A stretch of 64,000 bases of DNA from Hofstenia miamia. Lineage: Eukaryota > Xenacoelomorpha > Acoela. The notes under the pieces were generated by a model, which was not told the origin of the DNA, ran no database searches, and saw only the letters and a list, made by a program, of their open reading frames with translations. The stretch is from contig SCFE01000001.1 in the NCBI GenBank assembly GCA_004352715.1, positions 5,063,125 to 5,127,124 on the forward strand, given 5' to 3'. A program made the position numbers and the translations under genes. Below are positions 35,115-46,489 of the stretch, in pieces; position 1 is the first letter of the stretch, and each line of letters starts with the position of its first letter.

Positions 35115-36981
35115 GGTGGTACTACATCTTCAAAAACTGAATTTTTCAAAATTTTCAAGAGCATCATTTTGGCAAAAATTACTTTTAATGCACCCTTGTT
35201 GAATTTCACTTTTAATTCACTTTTTCAGGGGTGAAAATGAAGAACTCTGTACACCCTGGTTAAATATCTTTTTGCTGTATACAATCAAATTCAATTGGAT
35301 CACATTACCTGTCTAAGTCAATCACAAACTTAGTTTCACTTCCTGGCTTACCAAGTTGTTCTGAAGTCTGCCGGTGGAAAAATCGTCTCCAATTTATCGG
35401 TAAACATCGGACATATAAACCTTTAAATGTGTTTTAATATTGATTATATCACTTCTTCAGTAAATTATGTAGCATTCAAGGAATGGCAGGCAAAACATGT
35501 CTGTCATATTAACTATGAGGGTTCACCTGGTAATATGGAAAGTACCGGAACTGTGAAAATGTTTAACCGTTCCTAGGTAAAACATGGATTGCGCTGTGTA
35601 AAAATGTTTGGGGACGGAGATTCTTCGACTTACAATAGAGTTGTGAAAAGTAATCCATACAATGATGTTCTGCCTTAAAAAATTGAGTGCATCGGCCATG
35701 TGGAAAAACATGTTTGTGGGAGACTACGTGATCTGAAACGTGATAATAAGGGTCAAACATTGGCTGATGGAAAAGTAATTGATGATAGAGATCGTTTAAC
35801 AAAGAAAATAGTTGATACTCTGCAAAACTATTATGGTTTTTCGGTAAGAGGGAATCTCAATTGTGTTCCTAATATGCAGTTTTTAATAAGGCCCGGCCTC
35901 TATCATGTTGCCTCTACTGATGGCAAGCCATTACATGACTTATGTTCGACAGGACCTGATAGCTGGTGTGGCTACCAAAGGAACAAAGACAGCTGTAAAC
36001 ATGGTCCTGGACTACCTGAGTGTATTTTTGACAAGGTATTGCTTATCTATAAAGATCTGACCAAGGCTGATAATAAGTGTACACATGGTCTAACTGAAAA
36101 CTCTAATGAATGCCTAAATCAATTAATTTGGGACAGATGTCCTAAAAATGCGTATGTACAGTTGTTAACACTTAAATTGGCGGTATATATGGCCATCATG
36201 CAATTTCCTAATGGCAGTGCTTCAACAATCAGACTGCTTGAAGACTTAGGAATTTCACCTGGACATTTCACAAATGAAGCGTGTCGCTTAGTTGACCAGC
36301 AGCATTTGTCAAAATCGCTCAATAAATGTAGTGACACAACAAAAAGTAAGAGAAAACATTGAGGGCTAAGAGAAAAAGCTATTTGGACTCAAAAGCAACT
36401 GAGGAAGAGGCATCATATGGTGCTGGATCATTTTGATTTTTTAAATAAATTTTCAAATACATTTTTCTCAAAATGAAATTTTTGTCATTCTCTGTACATT
36501 TGAAACACTCTACTAATGTGAAATTTCAATATTTTCCTCTCAGATTTTGGATTTGATTAGCTAATACTGTGGCTAGTGCACCATGTTTTGTTTTTTTCCA
36601 TATCTAGCATATGTGTTGAAATATTTTGCATATACATATTAATTAGGTTCGATTTATCCAAAATTTTTAAAAATCTCAATTAAAGTCAGATTTTACAGTA
36701 AAATCAGAAATATTCAAAAAATCAAAACATGATGCACTGGAGAAGGTATTGAGCTCCATAAATATATTCAGTTTAATAACCAACTACAATATTTAAATGT
36801 GGTATCATGTTTCAAAAAATTGTCCAAAATCACCTGTTTTTCGGCCGCCACCTTGGATAATTAGCATAATATATGCGTAAGAAAAAAATTTTTTTTCAAT
36901 TATTCTTTTTTCCATGGTGTATCCAATAAGCCAATTTGTGAAAACCTAAACCTAAAAAAAACCCAAAGGTGTAGTACCACT
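35115..36981 (+). mobile_element. TTAA-flanked Kolobok/Mutator-like DNA transposon nested in the hAT element
   Basis: An 1867-bp block flanked by TTAA at 35111-35114 and 36982-36985. The inverted ends are GGTGGTACTACATC on the left and AGTGGTACTACACC as right-end reverse complement. It carries a broken transposase at 35463-36362. TTAA duplications together with this transposase family point to Kolobok-type elements. Because it splits the hAT element, it is the younger insertion. Confidence 0.75.
35463..36362 (+). pseudogene. Mutator-like/Kolobok transposase, C-terminal two thirds, with stops
   Basis: One frame from an acceptor-like CTTCTTCAG at 35453-35461 to the stop at 36360-36362. It contains a conserved W-x(n)-H-x-x-C-x-x-NYEGSPGNME block, then the GDGDSSTYN block (catalytic Asp region), then ECIGHVEKHV and CGRLRDLK. 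After these come the KPLHDLCSTG..SWCGYQ and NSNECLNQLIWDRCPK blocks that mark the metazoan Mutator-like transposase domain family. TAG at 35574-35576 and TAA at 35676-35678 interrupt it; the rest (220 codons from 35700) is open. The N-terminal DNA-binding part is missing or lies in unresolved exons upstream. Not functional. Confidence 0.8.
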
Positions 36982-38020
36982 TTAAGCTAGAAGTGAACAC
37001 ATTTTTCTAACTTTGTGACTATCATGTATGTTGCTCTGTTTTCTTGATTTGCATGGAATAATTGAATAAGCAAATTCAGCATTCTTTAAAGTCACAGGGA
37101 CATTTACTACAATGTATTCATACAATAATAATATTTTCTTTCTATGTACTATGCATGATTAATATATGTTCTAATATATATACTCCGTATTGCTACAAAA
37201 ATATAGGTAAAATCTACATTATGTGGTTTTTAGCCTACCTCATTGGTAAATGTATATTTAATCACACATTAGTCTAATAAATATGCACTTCTTTTATATT
37301 TAAGAATTATTTCTAAGAAATATCAAACTTGAAACCAAAGTATCAAATATTAAAATTCTCAAATCAAAGTTTGAGAAGTATTCAAATTTTAAATTTAGTT
37401 TGCGTCAAACTTTGAAAGCCCTGTTCAATACACGAATTACAGTAGTTAGTTTCATTGTCTAATACATGTTGATTAAAAATTAAATTAACAGTGATGTATC
37501 GAAAATTCTTGTATAGCTTAGCTTTATTTGCCACAAGGTGGGTTATTCCGCACTACAGCAATTTTTTTAAGTTTTGCTTTTTCAAAATTTTGGTGCTTTA
37601 CTGACATTTACTTTCAACCCTTAAAGTATATGGTATGCTTTTGCATAAAATTACTGTTTTTATTCCCCATTTCGACATTATATCTGTTGTTAACTAACAA
37701 GTCTATCATGAATGCATTAACCAGGTTTTATCAACTCACAAAGCCTTACAAAGCTAAGTCTATTCAAAAATTCCAGAACTTTAATAACTATAACTGAAAA
37801 ACGATGACGTCATTAGATAATGATATGTTCATAATCTGTCTAATGGCCTTATTTCATAACGGAAGAATTGTTTTAGCAAAGCACAAAGTTTCATAGAAAA
37901 AAAGTTTAGTATAAAAATTTGTATTAGTGGGGACATGAATCAACTCTCTCAACAAACAAAATTATCCTGTGCCAAATAGTGTTAATCAATTCAAAAACAT
38001 GAAATTGAATTATTTCTTAC

Positions 38021-38484
38021 CCGTTGGCTTTCGCAAGTACAATATAAGATCATCATATTCTTTAGTAATTTTGCGATACTTTTTGCTATTCAGATAGGTG
38101 TCATGAGCTTTGTCGAAAGCTGGACATTGGCCATTGTCTGGTTTTAAAGGATTCGGCGTTAATGTTGCTATCAGAACCTTAGAAGGATTTTCTTCATTGT
38201 AAATTCCACTAATTAGTAATCTCCCTGATTCTATAGTACGAGTGTAATTTGAGGAAAGCCCGGTTGTTTCATATTCGCTATATTGCTGAGAAAATAATTC
38301 TGGATAGAAATTTCTAATCCCCTGCCCAATTCTGTACATTCGCTTCTTCCCTTGTTGCGTCAGAACTCCTAAGCCACCCATAGCCTCCCAAAATTCCAGA
38401 TATGGATCAGTTGGGAACGTAATAGACGGAGTTCTATCTCCATGACGACACAATATTTGGACGTGTTTCAAATGTTTATCACTT
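38021..38484 (-). CDS. Histidine acid phosphatase, exon with the catalytic RHG motif
   Basis: 464 bp, acceptor TTGTGTTGCAG (AG at 38485-38486) and donor GG|GTAAGA at 38015-38020. It starts in phase 2 and ends in phase 1. Near the start it reads VQILCRHGDRTP, the RHGxRxP signature whose His forms the phospho-enzyme. It continues with PTDPYLEFW, then GVLTQQGKKRMYRIGQ, FYPELF and YTRTIESG (the substrate-binding R-T-x-x-S/T region of the family). Similarity is to animal lysosomal/prostatic type acid phosphatases, membrane-linked or secreted glycoproteins of the endolysosomal system. The first exon with the signal peptide must lie at higher coordinates and was not found. Confidence 0.85.
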
Positions 38485-41207
38485 CTGCAACACAAATACA
38501 AAGATATCAGGAGAATCTAAACGTGTATAAGATAATTAAATTATTATTATTAGTTATTAATATTTTTGTAAATAATTTTATCTTAAGCACGTTGTTATCA
38601 TTTTCTAAAAGTACATTTTTTAAAATCAAATATTCCAAAGATGTACATCAAGGCATCAAAAATGACTTCAATCTCTCTTCGATCATGAAAATGGAAAGAT
38701 ATAGAGTTACATTCTGACAAAATCCATAGGCAAATCATTTCACTAAACTTATCAAATTAAAAGTGATATTGATCACAATTCTCAAAAAATTCTAGATAAT
38801 CCATATCCAACTTTGTTCAACACAATGATTAGATAATTTTCGTGGTTAATGAAAGTATAAAACACAATAATTTCTATTGGGCTGTTTTGGTATAAGCCGC
38901 GTTCTTTCAGTTTTAACAGCTTTCTCCCAGCAAAGCTGATTTTTCAATCCTAACATTTTGGTACCAGCCCAACGGATATTTCAACGGAGAGTTCAACACA
39001 AATAAAAATGACTTGTATTTAATAAACAATGTTTGAGTACCATTAATATTCCTCTATGATATTTTGTATTCCAAATTTTTTATATACTATTTTATGATAT
39101 TACCATATTACTCTTTATGTGTTGAACTCCATGAAATTTTGCCATTTTCTTATACATATGCAATACGTTCCTTCAAGCATAAATATCATATGTTTCAAAT
39201 ATTTTCAGCAATTTCAATCTTAAGCTCGAAAAATTTAACAAATGCCCCAAGGTTTTGTTGGGAAGAGGAATAAGAATCTCTTGATGATGAAGAAATGGGA
39301 GTTAGTAATGATACAAATTCTGCAACTTGTTTTTAACAAGATTAGCAGGTTGCAGCTCCTGTTCAACACAAAAGAGGGACAATTTCTACCATTTAAAATC
39401 TCGGATATACATCCAGAAAAGTTAGACTTTTGCATGAATTTAAATGTCATAGGATATTGTCAATCAAATGATGTTGATACTGATTCTACAATACACAGCT
39501 AAGCACAGAAAATGGGACAGATAATCTTATCCATAATACCGCCAATGAGTTTACATCCTTGCTACATACGATATAGATAACTACTCAGTAAAATGTGAAG
39601 CGCATTTTCTCAAAAAATATTCACCAACAAAGATGCTTAGTTAAAGCAAATTCTTCAATGGTGAAAATTCCCTTTTACAAATGATAAAACATTTGCCTTA
39701 AAATCGATAAAACAAACTTACTATAATTACATATTTCGAACCATAGATATCATCATACAGCATTCAATAACTTTTTGGATTATTATCATTATCATTATTA
39801 TTATTTTTATAAGAACATGATTATTGTAATAATATATAAAGTATCACTTTCTGTCAGTAGCTTGAATTGAAAATGGACACTTACCAAATATTTGATGAGC
39901 ATGCTAATGTGAACGGATGTCAACGACAACTTCTTTTGTTTACTAAATTTCTTATAGGCATAATTAACTTCGGAGATTCATTTCCTGCTTTCAAATCATT
40001 CTCAACTACAGCAATATCCAGGCTTTCACTTTGGATTGCGATTATTGTCTTAATGCAAAAATTCTAATGGAAAAAAGTTTTTGTTAGCTAGAAAAATCCA
40101 AAAAACATAATTTACAATGCTCATAAAAATTAAACGAAGAATGTCCGAATTATAATGCTTTCTATTAGAATTTTATATATATATGTAGTCAGAATTTTCA
40201 AAAATATGGATTTTTTAATATGCTAGTACACAGTAGAGACTAACATGTTGCAGAAATTAAAGCTTTCTTTTAAGGTATCGGATTAACACAGATGGGAAGA
40301 TTGTCTTAGTAACTTTAACAACATTAAGGTCCAATTTTTATCAGAGTGAATATTTGGGAGGGTCAAGCAATATTGAATTATTAAATTTTAAAGTTCAACA
40401 CTATGCACGCACTTTACTACCATTGTTACTCCAAAAATTCTCATAAAAAATTTGTGAGACTTCTCATTAATTTTAGCACAATTTTATATAAATCACATTT
40501 TCACTGTTTTTAGCCAGTTTTCGCAATACACAGAATACACAAATCCGTGAAGTTATAATGAAAGTTAAACAAGATTTTGATCCCGTATAATGAATACGTG
40601 TACAAGTGTTTTTTACTTTCTCTAATGTCTTTACAAGAATATATTCTGTAAAGTTTGATTTATCAGATAAAATATTAACATTTCTGATAAAGAAATTAAT
40701 ACAATCGATATGGGTCTAGCAGCAAAGCTTAAAGACAAACAAGAAAATAACTTTCCATGTTCTCAGATAGGTACTATATTTTCCACTGGTTTGCTTTGGC
40801 GCGAGATTGACAATGTAAATTTGTTTTGATTCTGTCTACTTAACGACATTTAACAGGCTACCATTCTACAATACTATCATTTCATGCGCAAATTCTTTGT
40901 TTTTATATCACTATATGTCTGCTGTTGTAAACTAATTTGCCATGCTATAGTTTAGTGACTATTATAAATTGGTTTTCGAATTGAAAGAATTTCTGTTATA
41001 TATATATATATATAATTGCTATTATTATTACTTCCAAATTATTGTTTTGCTAGAGTTGTTAATTAGAAATTACTTTTTATATTTTTAGTTGCAACTAATT
41101 AATGGTCAAAACCCAGAAAAGATCACTTAATTCAGCATTTGGATTTCCTTCTGAATTCAATCCTTCAATGTTAACAACTAAGTCTGAAGTTTTTCTTTAT
41201 TACTTGC
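38485..41207. other. Gene-poor stretch upstream of the acid phosphatase exon
   Basis: AT-rich, with a (TA)n run at about 40987-41012. Around 39235-39500 there is slightly less AT-rich sequence with short broken frames, perhaps an old transposon remnant. An imperfect inverted pair (TTGGGCTG near 38878, CAGCCCAA near 38966) may be a tiny MITE. The first acid phosphatase exon may be here but I cannot point to it. Confidence 0.4.
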
Positions 41208-41214
41208 TTGAGTT

Positions 41215-41710
41215 TAAGCAAGATTCTAGGGTCTAGAAGAAATACTAAGAGTTTCAAAAAGATTTTAAAACATTTTCTGATAGGCTTGACACATGCTCTT
41301 GTAATTGTTATGAGAGAGGCATTAAAAGATCTTCATACAGGTGTGATATTCATATACCTATTAATGAGTGGAATGCATATGTTGGTCAAAAATTGAGGAA
41401 AAATCAACTTGGCAATGTAAGTACTAGGAGAACTGCTCCACGGAGAATAACAGCATTGAGGAAAGAAAAAGAGATAACAGTAAGAGATAAGCACAGTTTG
41501 ATTGCAGAATTTTTTGCAATACCTTCAACATCTGAGTCAGAAAGTGCTGCAAATTCACAAACAGAAAAGGATTTGATAGAAAGTCAACAAGCTTATTTCC
41601 CTATGATAGACTTGCTATTGTTTCAGATCGCTATCAAGTCAGTTCTAGAGTTAATGCAGCTATTCTAAATGCAGCACTGCAAAGGATGGGTTTACTGAAT
41701 GAATTCAATA
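41215..41710 (+). pseudogene. Unclassified transposon-like ORF fragment
   Basis: In changing frames it reads a Cys-rich block (FSDRLDTCSCNCYERGI, then a YRCDIHIPINEW block), then KLRKNQLGNVSTR. After these come a charged stretch and VSDRYQVSSRVNAAILNAAL-like sequence. This order (FCxRxDxLFD, C-rich, IP..E, then xVxDRxGVSxRxAAxI) belongs to a repeat-borne protein family that I have met as uncharacterised transposon ORFs in invertebrates. I cannot assign a superfamily. It is truncated and frameshifted, and abuts a LINE fragment. Confidence 0.4.
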
Positions 41711-41727
41711 AACTTGATCGAAAAAAA

Positions 41728-42375
41728 TATTTCATTGAACTCTTCCAGTGTTACCTGGCCAACCGTCGTCAGTGTGTCAAAATCAACTCGTCTATTTCTT
41801 CTCCTGCTCTTGTCGTGCTTCTTAAGGTCCCCCCAATATTACCTCTAATCTTGAGCTTTTAGCTAATTGGGCTTCTGTTAACCATATTTATTTTAGCCCA
41901 ATAAGACATGTGGTATTTCCTTTTCCGTATCTCCCCCTTCTGTTCTGCATCTCCCTGTGAACGTTTCTCCTCATCATACTCATTTTGGAGTTCAACTTGT
42001 CATGTGTCCTTGCGCCTCCGGAAAGCTAATTCATCACTCTTTGCCCGCTTCCGCAATGTTCCCTTTAATTCCACGGCTGCTATGAAACTCCATTCCTCGC
42101 GCCATTCTTCTCTACGCATCTCCTTGTTGGTGGCCTTCTCGTTCTTTGTTTTACTCTATTGAACGTTTCCAGAAGCGTGCTTTCAAATGGATCCCCGCCT
42201 TGCCATTCAAAGACGCTCTTCTCAAATTTTCCCGCTGTCACTCTACTTCCATGCTTACTCGCAAATTGGACCTTGATCCTTTTGATTTCATTAGGTTCTC
42301 TAATTCCTGTTCCACTCAATCTGATAATGTTTTGATGCTAATTACATCTTGCTCTCAACTCTCCACCAACCATTG
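41728..42375 (+). pseudogene. CR1/L2-like LINE reverse-transcriptase 3' fragment
   Basis: Starts with FIELFQCYLANRRQCVKINS, matching the RT block before the GxxLGPxLF motif. After frameshifted middle sequence it reads FYSIERFQKRAFKWI, the typical end of CR1/L2 ORF2 (IExxQRRATKWI) near 42140-42190. The sequence is strongly pyrimidine-rich on this strand. Several frameshifts and deletions. It ends near a short TTATTATTAATT tail at about 42405, consistent with the 3' end. Confidence 0.6.
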
Positions 42376-42452
42376 ATTTCTTTTCCCCGCCGCCAAGCTT
42401 ATTATTATTAATTCATTACATCTCACAACTTCATGCTGGCATTCCTCTCAGC

Positions 42453-43688
42453 TCAGGGAACTCTCCAGTTCCCAGGGAGTGTGAGAGCTTTCCTCATGAC
42501 TCTAGCTGTTCCTAACAATGCTGCCTTCTGTGCTACTGCTTCTCCCCGCTTTGGTACTTCCAACTCCTCCAAGTATGTCTTATGCCTCTTTCTCACGGCT
42601 CCTAGTGCTCCTACAACTACCGGGACTACTTCAACTTTTTTTAACTTCCACAACCTTTCTATTTCCTCTGTCAACTCCCTGTACTTGTCTACTTTCTCTT
42701 TTTCCTTGCTTTATACATTTCTGTCCTTTGGTACTGCTATGTCTATCACTGTTCCCAATCTTTTCTCTTTGTCTACCAGTATGTCTGGCCTCCGTGCTTT
42801 TATCACCTTGCTTGTCTGTATGTTGAAGTCCCACAGCATCGTAGCTTTCTCATTTTCTATGAATTCCTGTGGCTTGTGCTCATACCACTTGTCTCCTTCT
42901 TCTAACCCATGCTGCCTGCTCAAACTCCAGTGTACCATTCTTCCCACCTTGTCATGCCTGAACTTATACTCATTCTGTGCCAACTTCTCACACCCTGCTA
43001 TCAGATGATCTGCTGTCTCCGCCTCTTTCTTACATAGCCTACACTTATCACTTACTTCTACTCTTCTGTCTATATGCTTCTTCACCCAGTTTGTTCTTAT
43101 TGTTTGCTCCTGTGCTGCCATTATCAGTGCTTCTGTTTCTCTTTTCAGTCCTGCTTTTTTAACCACTTGTTGTTTTCTTCTTTGTCACATTTTTCTGTGT
43201 TTCTCCAGTATTCTCCATGCATTGGCTTCTGCCTATACCTTGTTTGCCTCTCTAATTCCATCCTACTCTGGTATACTGTCTTTCCCTCAATCTCAGTTCT
43301 TCATTAACTCCTTAGTGACCTTCACTAGTGACCCATGTACCTCATTTCTCCCTGGCGCCTTCCAATTCTTCATCTTCTTTAGAGCCTTCTTCAGCTTTGC
43401 AGTTGTGATTACTTCTTCTTGTTTGAACTCCTTCTGCATTTGCTCACTCTCTATCTCTGGTCCCTCACTTCCCAATATATTCTCCCAGAACCTTACTGCA
43501 TCCTCGCCTGCTCTAGCTGTAGCCTTTTCTCCTGCATCTAGTTTTTTGTAGAATCTTCCTTCTTGCGCCTCAAACTTCATGTTGTCTCTTGCCCTATATT
43601 TTCTTAGTCTCTCAGCTTCTGCAACTAATATCTGCTTTAGCTCTTTTCTTACAGTCTTCCCTTTACCTACCCTACATCTGTCCTGCAC
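42453..43688 (-). pseudogene. Second LINE-type retrotransposon, internally deleted (RT core missing)
   Basis: On the minus strand the 5' part (43293-43688) holds the sequence that precedes the RT domain (AVRFWENILGSEG, then LKKMKNWKAPGRNEVHGS). The 3' part (42711-43200) jumps to the region after RT: KPMHGEYWR, LKRETEALIMAAQEQ, then CRLCKKEAETADHLIAGC, a zinc-binding CX2CX8HX4C motif, and VIDIAVPKD. 42453-42674 continues as VEVVPVVVGALGAV and ALLGTARVMRKAL, a well-conserved end of R2-like/related LINE polyproteins. The catalytic RT palm is absent, so an internal deletion of roughly a kilobase is inferred. Frames are broken. Confidence 0.7.
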
Positions 43689-43689
43689 C

Positions 43690-45600
43690 GCCTTTTATAT
43701 ATTGTTTTGAAGACAACTGAACATATCATAAACATTTTAGTGTTATTCAATTTTATAAATACTGCTTTGCTAAATTATCACATTTGTAATATTGTTGTAG
43801 ATTCTCAATCTGCTTCTGATTGGTTGTTTGGGATCAAAAACTAACTTCACTATGCAACTTGGGCAACACTTTTACAGAGTTCAAATGCCAAGTATATTTA
43901 AATTTCCAATCAAAAATTAACTTACATATTTGTAGGACTACAATCTGAGAAATACTGATGTTGGTGTATGAAACATAACCTTAAATTAAAATAAACTTTG
44001 TTGCAAAATTATATTTATATTACTTGAATTTCCGCCCTAAAAATTTAACAAAATCTTTGTACACATTAGCTCACAAAAAATTTAGAAGTTTCTCAAAATA
44101 CAGTCTTGACAAAATTTTCAAATTTCCGAGAATGGAATAAAAACTTTTGATCTTAACATTTCACGGAAAAAGTATGCGATTATTTTAATTCAAAGTTTTA
44201 AAGCTAAATGTGTATTTATTAATAAAAATTCTGAGTTATTTATTACAATGAAACAATGACAGTTTCTTGTTATACGATAATTTTTCTCATTGCGAACCCT
44301 ATGAACACGAAAGTGTAAAAGAAGTCATCGTGCAATGTCCAGGATTAAGGGTGTTGCACGCACTGATCGTGCATTAAATTCCTGCTGAAACAATAATTAG
44401 TTGAGTGACAATATATTGATATTTTCGGAGGTATTTGCAAAATTTGAATTTCTTATATCATCTATTAAATTTTCCGTTTTGGGGGGGGTACCTAGTGTAC
44501 TGAATGCGAAAATTGATGCAATATATATTTCAACAAAATGCATAAAATAATAAAGGGATTCCAGTGCTTTTCTTTTCCTAGTATTTGAAACTTGTACGAC
44601 ACGAATTAAGAAATTTAATCATTTTTTATCAGACATATTTAACGAAATAAATGCAAAATATCTTCTCACAAATTTTCAAAAAACGAAGGCACTTAGCCCA
44701 AACTGAATTTAAACAAAAACACACACCTACGGAAAGCATATAACTAAAATCGTAAGAAATCGGCTGAAATCGGACAAAAAGGTCGCTGTGACCATACCGA
44801 ACCTCATATTTTTATAAAAAACCGCTAAAATCTAGCGTAAGACTGAGAAGAATAGGGGAGCCATTTTAGCCTCTACCATGGACAACAGGGTTACTCTATG
44901 CACAAATTTAAAACAATTTAGAAAATTTTTGCCTTTATTGGCAACATTTCTGAAAATAGATAGTCAATACTATTTGGTAGCCAATCATTTACAGCGGCCT
45001 CACATCTGCTCCAGGAAGGGTTGAGCTCCCTAACCCCCAGGCTTACGAACCTGTATGAAAGGTTAATAATGCAATTTTAATTTCAACAGAATTTAATTAG
45101 ACTTGTTGACGGATTAAAACAGATATTAATCAATAAATTAGGCTATTATAAAAAAAAATCATAGTTTAGTGCTTATGGACTTCTATAAGGCATAAGACAC
45201 TATCACTATCAGTGTCGTAGAAGAAAAATAATTTGGGCCGGGCCTGAAATTGGGTCGGATCTCGGGTCGGGTGAAGGTCCTTGGGAACAGTTTAAAGTAC
45301 CGGACGCTTTTTGGCGTTTTATATTTGTTATATAATAGTTCTAAATCAAAGCTTATCGTTTTAAGAGGGGGGTACTGTAAAGAAACCAAACTGCCCTCTA
45401 ATCACAATTTTATATTTACGATGAATTCTAAAGATATGTAATAAATTCACTCAATTTACACAACTTTTCCACTTTTATGTTTTTGTCCAACGCGCAAATA
45501 CTTTGATCATTACTAAATAAAAAATGGGATCCCCATGGTTATATAAACTTCATTTTTGCATGTAGCCAATTGCATTATTTTTGTCATACAATTTATGTTT
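43690..45600. other. Gene-free AT-rich stretch
   Basis: No gene recognised. A GC-richer word at about 45235-45300 (GGGCCGGGCCTGAAATTGGG) looks like a remnant of a GC-rich hAT end. Confidence 0.45.
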
Positions 45601-45634
45601 TATTGTTTGTTTGTTTACACAAGATATATAATTT

Positions 45635-45662
45635 TGTTTGTTTGTTTGTTTGTTTGTTTGTT
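45635..45662. repeat. (TTTG)n microsatellite
   Basis: Perfect TTTG tetranucleotide units, with further imperfect units from about 45603. Confidence 0.9.
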
Positions 45663-45743
45663 TACACTGAATATATAACTTTCGGTCAATTTCAACCTGT
45701 TTAGCTAGTTCAAGAAAAAAATCAGTCTTTTCTAAGTGAAATT

Positions 45744-46370
45744 TTGTTCTGCAATGACTGTGCAACCATTGGATTTAAGGAAGTTGTTATATCACATATT
45801 AATTCTAAAAACACCATACAGTTATTGTGGACTAACCCTATCCAAACGGAAGATGCAACCAATCAGATTGAAACCACAGTGAAATCTGCTCTTGACACAT
45901 GCGTTGAATATTTGGAACAGAAAATGAAAGATCAGGCTATTGCTCTTGAAAAGAAGCTTAGAGATCAGACTACAGAAATATCCAAATGCATGGAATGAAA
46001 TGAAAATCTTAAGTGCATACGCATAAGTGATGTTCCTGAATCGACTTAAACAAATGTCAGTAAACGGCAAGAAGATGAAAGAAACAAAATTCTCAACTTG
46101 GTCCACCACTTAAAAAATGTTAGTATTACCGATTTTCGTCGTATGGGCCAATTTAATAAAGTCGCTCAATCAGCTAGAACTATTATGAGCACATTGAATT
46201 CTTAATGGGATGCACGTAAGTTGCTAAGCAATACTTACAAGCTAAAGTCGTACCCTGGAAAAGTGTTTATTTCAAGAGCTTTGTCACTAGAGGAGCGAAA
46301 CATTGAGAAAGATCTTTATCGGAAAGATGAAGCAGAATTCATATTGGCGCTGATCGCAAGGGTTTTAAGA
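45744..46370 (+). pseudogene. LINE ORF1 (coiled-coil RNA-binding protein), broken
   Basis: The start shows FCNDC, perhaps the last Cys pair of a PHD-type zinc finger that some CR1 ORF1 proteins carry. A coiled coil follows (SALDTCVEYLEQKMKDQ, then ALEKKLRDQTTEISKCME). After a stop near 45996 the frame-shifted continuation reads FRRMGQF, WDARKLLSNTYKLK, VFISRALSLEERN. This matches the RRM/C-terminal part of LINE ORF1 proteins (R-x-G, DARK-L-L, IFIS-x-D-L-S-x-x-ER). It would bind the element RNA in an intact copy. Confidence 0.65.
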
Positions 46371-46489
46371 TAGTTAATTTAACTTTGTTTTACAATAATC
46401 AGAAGATTGATGTGTGACTATGTGGTGCACCCAGACTAACTCACATTTTACACTCTAAGGCTTTTTCGATTAAGAAAAAAGTTGATAAG

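Larger units (their letters stand above)
34808..37423. mobile_element. Non-autonomous hAT element, interrupted by a Kolobok-like element
   Basis: The ends share a perfect 13-bp inverted repeat, CAGGGCTTTCAAA on the left and its complement on the right (TTTGAAAGCCCTG at 37411-37423). The 8-bp flanks are TTCAGTAC (34800-34807) and TTCAATAC (37424-37431), differing at one base. Without the nested insert the element is about 0.75 kb and non-coding. It is AT-rich, with TTTCAAA-type words near both ends. It sits in an intron of the acid phosphatase gene. Confidence 0.8.

Noticed and set aside
42433-43551. Plus-strand Ser/Leu/Phe-rich frames up to 191 codons
   Set aside because: Antisense shadows of the minus-strand LINE, which alone shows conserved protein blocks.
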